Below are positions 55,769 to 64,000 of a stretch of 64,000 nucleotides of DNA, piece by piece. The DNA is from Erythroxylum novogranatense (Eukaryota; Streptophyta; Magnoliopsida; Malpighiales; Erythroxylaceae). The stretch covers positions 24,598,150 through 24,662,149 of the forward strand of contig CM057233.1 in assembly GCA_029891385.1 (NCBI GenBank), read 5' to 3'. Position 1 is the first letter of the stretch; each line of letters begins with the position of its first letter. The notes under the pieces were generated by a model that made no database searches, was not told the origin of the DNA, and saw only the letters and a list, made by a program, of their open reading frames with translations. The position numbers and the translations under genes are program-made.

Positions 55769-56235
55769 TGTTGGAGATGGGTCCCTCCCACATGGAGGGA
55801 CTCTCATCTTTCCAACCTTGTGGCACCGAAATCGGTGCCACAGTTACAATTGTTGAATAGATGTAAAAGACAGCTGCCTTGCAGCTGTCTTACGCGGTGG
55901 AGTGCCTATATAAGGCACTCCCTGTTTCAGAAAATGACAGAGAAAAATTTAGAGAAAGACCAGAGCTTTGTTTTGCACTGAAGTTAGGAAATATATTCCT
56001 AAAGGGTTGGTGAGTGACAAAATAGTGAGGTTAGTATTTTTAAGTTGGGAAACACCTTATGAGCCACTATTTTGATTTATCTCTGTACATCCATTATTTG
56101 TAATAGTGGAAGAAATATTCTGATTTTTGTCCGTGGACGTAGCTCAAAGTTAAGGGTGAACCACGTTAAAAATCTTGTGTCCATTTTGTTCATTTTATTT
56201 TTCTTCTTCACAAAATACACCCGCTGCCCCCAACA
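55769..56235 (+). repeat. 5' LTR of the Copia element, 467 bp
   Basis: It begins TGTTGGAGATGGGTCCC and ends CCCCCAACA. It carries four inverted repeats in a row and a TATA box at 55907-55913. A 63-codon frame at 56072-56263 crosses its end and is chance. Confidence 0.95.
55781..55920 (+). promoter_or_regulatory. Four consecutive hairpins and TATA box in the Copia U3
   Basis: Inverted repeats in order: gtccctcc/ggagggac (55781-55801), tggcaccga/tcggtgcca (55821-55840), agacagctgc/gcagctgtct (55868-55890) and gagtgcc/ggcactc (55900-55920). The last one frames the TATA box TATATAA (55907-55913) exactly. Transcription would start some 30 bases later, in the R region. Confidence 0.85.
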
Positions 56236-56608
56236 AGTGGTATCAGAGTTGTGCTTTCATTGAAGGTATTTTTTGAAAAGAAGCATATCATCAGGAAGAG
56301 AAAATTACAACGAATTTTTGGCGTGATCCGTTCGAAAAATTGACGTAAAATGGCAAAGATGATGAATAGTACTCAATAGTAAGTTTATGTTGTTTTAATT
56401 AATTTGTAAGGTTTACAGTAATAGTAACTGAGTCCTGCGACACTATTTGAGATACTATTTAGTGGGTCCTGCGGTACTATTCTGGTGGGGTCCGACGATA
56501 CTATTCTGATACCGTGGTAAAAATTTAGAAGATATCTTTTCTGCTAGATTTTGACGTCCTGGTTTCATATTTGAGGCCAATTTTCTCAAATTTGGCTTAA
56601 TTTGGTAA
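56236..56608 (+). other. Copia leader between LTR and gag
   Basis: It holds the primer-binding site and non-coding leader. A word gtcctgcg(a/g)(c/t)actatt recurs three times at 56430-56500 with variants. Confidence 0.7.
56238..56251 (+). promoter_or_regulatory. Primer-binding site (initiator-Met tRNA)
   Basis: TGGTATCAGAGTTG, two bases after the LTR. TGGTATCAGAG is complementary to the 3' end of plant initiator-methionine tRNA, the usual primer of Copia elements. Confidence 0.92.
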
Positions 56609-59600
56609 ATGAAGGTGAAGACGAGCAAAATGATAAATTTAAACGGTATTAACTATCGTATATGGCGAACCAAGATGAAGGATCTCTTGATGATTACAAA
56701 GATGCATTTACCGATATTTTCAACAACTAAACCGGAGGAGATGTCCAACGAAGAATGGGAGTTTGAGCATGAACGAGCATATGGTTATATTCGACAGTTT
56801 GTCGATGATAATGTGTACAATCACATTTGTAACGAGACTCATGCAAGAACGTTGTGGAATAAGCTGGAGTAGTTGTATGCTTCAAAGACCGGTAACAACA
56901 AATTATTTTATCTAACAAAATTGATGCAGGTAAAATACTAAGAAGGTACTTCTGTAGCTGACAATATGGAAGGAATGATTGATCAGTTATCAAAGATGGG
57001 CATAAAGTTTGACGACGAGGTGATTGCTTTGATGGTGTTAGCTTCATTACTAGAGTATTGGGAGACTTTGAAGGTGTCTTTGACAAATACTGCACCAAAT
57101 AGTGTATTAAATATGGAGTCTGTTAAAAGCAGTATATTAAATGAAGAGATGAGACGTAAATCACAGTCTGTAACCTCTTCATCATATTCAAATATTCTGG
57201 TTACAGAAAATAGAGAAAGGAGTCAATTCAGAGGTCCAAAGTCCAGAGACAAGAGTAGAGGAAAGTCAAGCAGATATGCAAATGTGAAATGCCATAACTG
57301 CAAGAAGAAGGGCCACATCATGAAATTTTGCCGAAAGCTGAAGAAAGAAAAAGGCAAAGATGTGAAGAAAGAAGAAAGCAGTGATGATGATCAAGGTAAC
57401 ATTGTTGATGTGTTTAACCTTGTTATTGATACAGAGATAGTTAGCCTGGTGTCGCAAGAAACAAGTTGGATAGTTCACAGTGGAGCTACTGTGCATGTTA
57501 CATCTCACAGACAATTTTTCTCATCTTACACACCTGAGAATTATGGCGTTGTTAAGATGGCAAATGGAAATCTGTCAAATGTTGTTAGCAAAGGAGATGT
57601 TTCTTTAGAGACAACGAATGGTTTAAGACTGTTGCTGAAAGATGTCAGGTACATTCCTGATATGCATTTGAACTTGATTTCTGTAAACAGGCTAGACGAT
57701 GAAGGTTTCCAAAGTACATTTAGAAACGAAAAATGGAAGCTTACTAAGGGCTCGTTAGTAGTGGCCAGCGTTCAGAAGCACTCAAAACTGTATATGATGC
57801 AGGTAAAGCTCTGCAGTGATGTTATCAATACAGTGGAGAATGATACTACAATTGATTTGTGGCATAAAAGACTAGGCCACATTGGTGAGAAAGGGATGAG
57901 TCAGCTTGTAAAGAGGAATATGTTATCTGGTCTAAATCAGATACATCAGAAGAAATGTGCAGATTGTCTAGCAGGAAAACAAAACAGGGTTTCTTTCCAG
58001 AGTTCTCCTCCATCCAAAATGAAGAATGTTCTAGATCTGATTCACTCATATTTGTGCGGACCATTGCCAAAGTCACTAGGTAATGCACAGTACTTTGTGA
58101 CTTTTATTGATGATCATTTCAGGAAAACGTAGGCTTATACTTTGAAGACTAAAGATCAAGTGCTAGATGTGTTCAAACAATTTCACGCGTTAGTTGAGAG
58201 ACAAACTGGGAAGAAGCTGAAGTGCATCCAGACAGACAATGACGGAGAGTACATCAGATTATTTGATGCTTACTATAAAGAGCATGGTATTCGACATCAA
58301 ATGACTTCACCAAAAACACCGCAATTGAATGGCGTAGATGAGAGGATGAACAGGACTTTGATGGAAAGAGTCAGATGTCTACTTTCACATTCAAAGTTGC
58401 CTAAGGTATTTTGGGGTGAAGCTTTACTTACAGCTGTTTATGCATTAAATCGTTCACCATGTGTTCCTCTCCAGTATGAAGTTCTAGAAAAGGTGTGGTC
58501 AGGAAAGAATGTTTCCTATGAACATTTGCGTGTCTTTGGTTGCAAGGCCTTTGTCCATATTCCTAAAGATGAAAGGAAAAAACTTGATGTCAAAACACGA
58601 CAGTGTGTATTCATTGGCTATGGTCAAGATCAATTTGGCTATAGGTTTTATGATTCGGTGCAGAAAAGACTTATCAGGAGTCGTGATGCTATGTTTATTA
58701 AAGATCAAACTATTGAAGATATCAACAAGGCAGAGAAGGAAGTTCCAAGCTCCGATGATGACTCAACAAGCTTCCGATTGAATCCTCCAACAATGATGTC
58801 GAGACAAGTTGGAGATGAAGTACAGAATCATCAGCTAGAAGCTGATAATGTAGATGCCCCCAATGAAGTTGAACCAAAGGATGATGATGGTGTTCACATT
58901 CAACCACCAGCACGTGAAGATTCTCCTGTACAAATATGAAGAGCTAGTAGAAATAGACAATCATCTACTAGATATCCAGTTGATCAGTATGTAATGTTGA
59001 CTGACGGGGGAGAACCAGAAAGCTTTGATGAAGCCATGAATGATGAACACAAGAAGAAATGGAAAGAAGCCATGCAAGACGAGATGAAATCCTTGCATGA
59101 GAATAAAACATTCGAGCTGGTGAAGTTGCCAGAAGTCAAAAGAGCTTTGAAGAATAAATGGGTGTTCAGGATCTAGCATGAAGAACACAACAACCATCCT
59201 CGATTCAAAGCAAGATTAGTAGTCAAAGGATTCAGCCAAAAGAAAGGTATTGACTTTGACGAGATATTTTCACCGGTGGTGAAAATGACATCTATACGTA
59301 CAGTGCTAGGACTAGCTGCAAGTTTTAATCTGGAGGTTGAACAAATGGATGTCAAAATTGCCTTCCTACATGGAGATTTGGAAGAAGAGATATATATGGA
59401 GCAACCAGAGGGTTTTGTAAAAAAGGGGAAAGAAGACTATGTTTGTAGACTAAAGAAAAGTCTATATGGTCTAAAACAGGCACCAAGACAGTGGTATAAG
59501 AAGTTTGAGTTTGTTATGGGGGAGCAAGGCTCCAAGAAGACTACTTCAAATCACTGTGTATTCGTGAAGAAATTCTCTGATGATGATTTCATTATTTTAT

Positions 59601-60628
59601 TGCTCTATGTGGATGATATGTTGCTTGTTGGTAAGAATGTTTCAAGAATCAACAATCTGAAGAAGCAGCTGGATAAGTTTTTTGCCATGAAAGACTTGAG
59701 ATCGGCAAAGCAGATTCTTGGCATGCAGATTATCAGAGATAGAAGCGCCAAGAAACTATGGTTGTCACAAGAGAAGTACATTGATAAAGTACTTCAGAGA
59801 TTCAAACTGGACAAAGCTAAAGCGGTTCGTTGTCCTCTTGCTAATCACTTTAAATTGAGTTTTAAAGAGTGCCCTTCTACAGATGAAGAGAAGGAAGAAA
59901 TGTCCAGGGTTTCAAATGCTTCAGCAGTTGGAAGTTTAATGTATGTCATGGTTTGTACACGGCCAGATATTGCTCATGCAGTTGGAGTTGTGAGTTGTTT
60001 TCTTTCTAATCCTGGAAATGAACATTGGGCTGCAGTCAAGTAGATTTTCAAATATCTTTGAGGGTCATCCAAAATATGCTTATATTTTAGAAGAGCAAAA
60101 CCTGTGTTAGCTAGTTACACAGATGCAGATATGGCTGGAGATGCTGACTCGAGAAAGTCTACATCAAGTTATTTGATTACTTTTGTAGGAGAAACTATGG
60201 CATGACAGTTAAAGTTACAGAAGTGTGTTACACTTTCTACAACTGAAGCAGAGTTTATTGCAGCAACGAAAGCTTGTAAAGAGTTGCTATAGATAAAGAA
60301 GTTCTTTAATGAACTTGGTATCAAGCAAGAACAGTATCAACTGTTCTATGACAGTCAGAGCGCTATTCACCTTGGTAAGAATGCCTCTTTTCACTCACGA
60401 TCAAAACACATTGATGTGAGATATCACTGGATAAGATATGTGATGGAGACGAAACAATTACAGTTATAGAAGATTCATACTGATGAAAATGGATCAGACA
60501 TGTTAACCAAGATTTTATCAAAAGGCAAGTTCGAGTATTGTCGATCAGTAGCAGGCTTGATAGAGCCCTCCATGTACTCAGGAGGGGGAGATTTGTTGGA
60601 GATGGATCCCTCTCACACTATGTTCTAA
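56609..60628 (+). pseudogene. Copia gag-pol polyprotein, one frame with ten stops
   Basis: Gag has the zinc knuckle C-x2-C-x4-H-x4-C at 57290-57331. Protease is near 57465-57520: the usual D-S-G-A is H-S-G-A, the aspartate codon being CAC at 57476. Integrase shows the HHCC region (HKRLGHIG, CADCLAGK), then D-D-E: F-I-D-D, Q-T-D-N-D-G-E-Y and N-G-V-D-E-R. RT has GLKQAPRQWYKK and Y-V-D-D at 59606-59617. RNase H has S/T-D-A-D, T-E-A-E and D-S-Q-S. Stops begin at 56870, 56939, 58130, 58937, 59174, 60041, 60059, 60203, 60290 and 60467. All parts lie in the same frame; no frameshift was found. No in-frame stop precedes the 3' LTR; the frame runs on to a TAA at 60626 inside the hAT-like insert. Confidence 0.93.
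60580..60591 (+). promoter_or_regulatory. Polypurine tract of the Copia element
   Basis: The run aggagggggaga lies just before the 3' LTR start at 60594 and primes plus-strand synthesis. Confidence 0.9.
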
Positions 60629-61989
60629 AACCCGGACCGGTCATCGAACCGGTGGCTTTACTGGTCACCGGTTTGATCGGTTCGACCGGTTCAACCACCG
60701 GTCGAACCGGTGTGACGTAATAATTATACAATAATTATATTTAATTATATATATATATAATATTAATATAATGCAACAACATTGTTGATGTATTTACAGC
60801 TGAGAGATTGAATCATAACGCTACTTGAATCAAAAACCTATGCCATGTGGAGAGTCTCGCTACTGGGAGCCGGGCTATGCTCAATCGGGCAATAAGAAAC
60901 CACATTTGTGAAATGCTTGCTTTATTTTAGTAGTTTAGAATACAGGATCTTGATTGTTGCATGTAATGTATTGGGTTGATAAGTATGGCAATCGACCGCA
61001 CGAGGTGGGGCAAGTAAGATATCACCTCTTCTTATTTTCCTCTCTCAAGATTGTTCAGTACTTCTTTAATTTCATCTTTGTACCCTCTCAAGGCCTTTGG
61101 GGTGAACATTGAGTTTTCTAGCTATAGGTTATGTGTTTAATGGTCTGGGAGGTCAAGATTCACGGATTTTTTTTTCGTGTGCGTGATTAATAGTTTGTTT
61201 CTTGCATTGATTTATTACTAGCAGGGGGAGGTTCTGAGTGTACAAGTGCTTCTCAATAACATTGCTTTTAAACTCTTCTTTTAGTACTTTTATTTTATTG
61301 TCTTTTCGTCTTTCTCTTAGTTTCTATTATTCGTATTATTCCCACCGTGAGTATTATTTGTTTTAATATTTATTTGCATATATTAGATTTTGGTTTTTAT
61401 TCTTATTTCTATTAGTTTTGGTGTTACGTATTAGTTTTGGTTTTGTCCTTCTTACTATTATTATGGAATATTGATCATTACTATTATTATTAGTATTTAT
61501 GTGTGATGAGTATTCTTATTGTTATTTGCATTTATTTTAGCTCTATCTCGAGATTCGTATTTTATTATCATTTTATTTAGTGCTTTTATTTCCTCATTAC
61601 TTGTATTTTCATGGATTTTCATTTTATGAATTGGCTCACATTCTGCATCATTCTTTATCGTCTCATTTGACGCGGGTTCACTGAAATGCCTCTCTACTAT
61701 GTAGGGGTAAGGTCACAGATTATCTGATCTCTCCGCACTCGCTCAACGCGGATTTCAGACTGGGTGATGATGATGATGATTAAAAATATTTAAAAAAATT
61801 CAAAAATCTAAAAATTAAAAAAAAATTATCGGATCGGTTCGACCAAATAATCGAATTGCTTTTAACCGATTTTAACCGATTCAGACCTAGCCAAATTAGA
61901 ATGGGCCAAGATCAACCGGACCGACCAATCGATCGGTTATCGATCGGATAGGTCGGACCGACCGGTCCGATTCAGGTTTTAAAACATAG
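60618..61989. mobile_element. hAT-like non-autonomous transposon, 1372 bp
   Basis: Ends are CTATGTTCTAAAACC and, inverted, CTATGTTTTAAAACC. Both sides carry the exact 8-bp duplication CTCTCACA (60610-60617 and 61990-61997), as hAT elements make. Subterminal regions are dense in ACCGGT/CCGGT words (60640-60715 and 61830-61975), typical of transposase-binding repeats. The interior has no open frame resembling a transposase. The termini differ from the usual CAGGG or TAGGG of many hAT families, so the assignment rests on duplication length and subterminal structure. Confidence 0.82.
61660..61782 (+). mobile_element. Possible SINE 3' part inside the hAT-like element
   Basis: The stretch atgtaggggtaaggtcacag, then ctctccgcactcg and gactgggtgatgatgatgat, resembles the 3' half of plant tRNA-derived SINEs: ggtaaggtctgcgtaca, ccagaccccac, then gggt with a trinucleotide tail. 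The polymerase III promoter part was not found. Confidence 0.4.
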
Positions 61990-62064
61990 CTCTCACATAG
62001 AGGGACTCTCATTTTTCCAACCTTGAGGCACTGATTTCGGTGCTGCAGTTACAATCGTTGAATA

Positions 62065-62723
62065 TACACTTTGAAGAAAACAGTAAGATTTTAAAAATAT
62101 TTTTAATCTTTTGAAGATTAAATTAAAAGTCTGCTGCAGCAGCAATTAATGAGCTGAGCCAATGAGACAATTAATATAACCAGCTCTGCTCACGACCGAC
62201 CGTCTATTTCGAAATGAACCTTCTAGCCCGGCGTGTAAGGCACTGTCGACGAAAAGACTAAATGAAAGGAATACAAAGTCTCGTAACTTATAAGCCATTA
62301 CAGTCACTATAGATACAGTCACCATAGATATTGCCTGTCATGTATGCATTTAAGCCATTGACGGTTACCTGAGATGTTGTCCGTAGTGTGCATATAAGCC
62401 ACTGTCGGTCACTTTCAAACGCCCCTTTCCGCAAAAAGTTAGCTGGGCATGTACCTGGTTATGTCCGTCGCTTTCTGGGCTTAGCCTGCCCATCACCAAA
62501 AGACATTAGTGTTACTTAGCTCCTTGCGGTCATTTCTTCGCGAAAACTCTTGAAATACATGTTGATTTGTGTGCGTAAATCATTAGATGAGACTGCGCTG
62601 GGGTCTAATATGAATAGAAATATAATTGAAAAAACGAGGACCTCATAAATGCTAAAACAAGCATTAAATATTTTTCCATCAAAATCGTGAGTATCAATTA
62701 TTAAATTCCAAATCTAAACAGTA
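62065..62723. other. Spacer with degenerate taagccactg repeats
   Basis: No gene is seen. The words taaggcactgtcgacg, taagccattacagtcac, taagccattgacggttac and taagccactgtcggtcac recur at 62237-62410 with intervals of about 50-60 bases. The origin is unknown. Confidence 0.45.
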
Positions 62724-62957
62724 CTTCTTTCTATTCAAAATAAGAGAGAGATTTTAATTATTCAAAATAAGTATTGTTTACGATTTTTCATGCATGTTTA
62801 TAATTTTATTTTTAAAATTACCCTTTAATTTTTCTCACATCCTAAATATATATATTATATTTTCAAGACAATTCAACATATAATTAATAAGAGTATATCA
62901 AACATTTTACTAGTTTTATTAATAAGTGTAACGATACTTATTTTAAATACGAGAGAG
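62724..62957. mobile_element. Stowaway-type MITE 2, inverted relative to MITE 1
   Basis: It is flanked by TA on both sides (62722-62723 and 62958-62959). Its ends are imperfect inverted repeats around attcaaaataag and cttattttaaat. Read in reverse complement it follows the element at 27621-27874 along its whole length, including gatgtgag, aaaataaaattataaa and atgaaaaatcgt. The terminal six bases are more diverged than in MITE 1. Confidence 0.82.
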
Positions 62958-64000
62958 TAATATTTAACCCAACGTGAGGTTTATGTCTTCCGTTTGGATT
63001 AAGTCTAAATATAAATATTGTGTCACGTCGACCAACCAGGGGCATGTTCAGCCGCAATTTCTTCTGATAAACCGCACTTAGACTTAATGTCAAAGCCTAA
63101 ATCATTGCTAATCCTGAAGTTTTTAAACTAAAGGGGATTTGAATTGGGCCAGTAACCGGAGAAAAAGTGAAGAATGATGAGCTTAGAATAGGTCAGGCCT
63201 ATGGTCAAGGCTTCTGTGGGTCTAGTCTCCTCAAGATAGGTTTAACTTGTAGTGGTGGAGGGCTTTTCTCAAGAATTTCAAGTCCCTGAGCTCAAGGGTT
63301 TCACAGTCTAAGCAAACTCTCGTTCCCTTCACAGCCAACCGAGGAATGAGATTATGCTACGGACCTATTTTGTTGGCATGGATTATTATAAGGAAAAATA
63401 ATATTTTTCTTAAAATTTAAATTACTACGTCTGATTCGTTTTTGTAGTAGTTAAGAAAGTAAAAAATTTTCTAATTTAGGAAAAGTAGTGACACTTTCTT
63501 TGGAATCTAAATCCCAACACCCCCTTGGTATTTAAATTACTTTCCTTAAGAATTTAATCTAAAAAATGCATTAGACAATTTAACCCTTCCTTTTCTAAGC
63601 GACTTTAAAATATACAAATTTTAAATAAATTTTGATTGAATAATTAAAATATATAAAATAAATATTAGTTTATAAATAATAAATTTTAAATTATTTATTT
63701 TAAAATAAAATATTTATTAATACTTTATTATATAAAATATTAAAATAAGTTTAAATAAAAATATTTTTGTAAGCTTTATTTAATTTATAATTATTATTAG
63801 TAATAAAATATTTATTATTATTTTAAAAACGAAAATTAAAATTCACATTAATTATAAAAGTTGAAATAAATAAAATAAATAATTAAAATTAAAAAGTGGG
63901 GAAGGAGAGATAAGAAGGAGGAGGAAATTTTCAAAATTTTCAAAATTTTGAAAAAATTCTCCTATTTTTAAAATTTTTGGTATCGGTAAGATTTGGATTT
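62958..64000. other. Right-hand intergenic DNA
   Basis: A less AT-rich part at 63000-63350 shows no recognisable gene. From 63380 on the sequence is almost only A and T. Nothing further is seen. Confidence 0.45.

Larger units (their letters stand above)
55769..62064 (+). mobile_element. Tork/Tnt1-type Copia element with disrupted 3' LTR
   Basis: Order: 5' LTR (55769-56235), primer-binding site, gag-pol in one frame (56609 onward), polypurine tract, and a 3' LTR starting at 60594 that is split by a hAT-like transposon and breaks off at about 62064. Domain order gag, protease, integrase, RT, RNase H identifies Copia; gag zinc knuckle and RT sequence fit the Tork/Tnt1 lineage. Over the roughly 91 shared positions the two LTRs differ at about 11, mostly transitions, so the insertion is not recent, although high C-to-T decay inflates this. 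No copy of the flanking gagtc is visible because the right end is lost. Confidence 0.93.
60594..62064 (+). repeat. 3' LTR of the Copia element, split and truncated
   Basis: Left part 60594-60617 begins TGTTGGAGATGGATCCC. Right part 61990-62064 resumes at the duplicated ctctcaca and follows the 5' LTR to gttgaata. Beyond that the sequence no longer matches, so about 375 bases of the LTR, including the TATA box, R and U5, are missing. Confidence 0.88.

Noticed and set aside
55769..62064. Integrated pararetrovirus or other virus
   Set aside because: Domain order protease-integrase-RT-RNase H with LTRs and tRNA-Met primer site is that of a Copia retrotransposon; no coat or movement protein is present.
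1..64000. CRISPR arrays, operons, phage or bacterial insertion sequences
   Set aside because: Introns, plant retroelements and plant promoters dominate; no regularly spaced identical repeats with unique spacers were seen.

Overview
The window is nuclear DNA of a flowering plant, most likely a eudicot; no species is claimed. It is very AT-rich and packed with plant-type transposable elements. Its only gene that looks intact is a spliced gene on the minus strand, with four coding exons between 14403 and 10582 and GT-AG introns. The gene encodes a 283-residue CCT-domain nuclear protein. Most of the rest is repeats of different ages, many nested in one another.

Layout. 1-3463: minus-strand long terminal repeat (LTR) of a Gypsy element of the Tekay/chromovirus type, inserted into a Copia element whose last 28 codons follow at 3465-3551. 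3552-9797: Copia-type non-coding and LTR-like DNA, ending in a 4.1-kb segment with LTR-like termini. 9798-14740: the CCT gene with its 3' flank, introns, leader and promoter. 15206-15518: a fold-back MITE about 0.55 kb upstream of that promoter. 18430-18869: a decayed leucine-rich-repeat fragment. 21200-51870: a field of six broken L1-type LINEs (three plus, three minus), two RTE-type LINE tails, two SINEs, a Stowaway MITE, a fold-back element, a TRIM and a Tekay solo LTR that splits the ORF1 of one LINE. 51900-55200: 3' end of a second Tekay element. 55769-62064: a nearly complete Tork/Tnt1-type Copia element whose 3' LTR carries a 1.37-kb hAT-like transposon. 62724-62957: a second Stowaway MITE, inverted relative to the first.

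How the parts relate. The CCT gene is probably the only functional product. Its promoter side shows a TATA box, a perfect TGACGTCA palindrome and upstream ATGs, one of which opens a frame overlapping the true start. The transposons give a relative chronology: Tekay into LINE, Tekay into Copia, hAT-like into a Copia LTR. The Copia polyprotein lies in one frame with ten stops and no frameshift; at least eight stops fit C-to-T or G-to-A change, as expected of methylated, silenced DNA. I found no new defence, metabolic or signalling system. The points most worth following are the CCT gene's regulatory setting, the hairpin-rich Copia LTR and the nested insertions. All boundaries were read by eye and need alignment to be exact.
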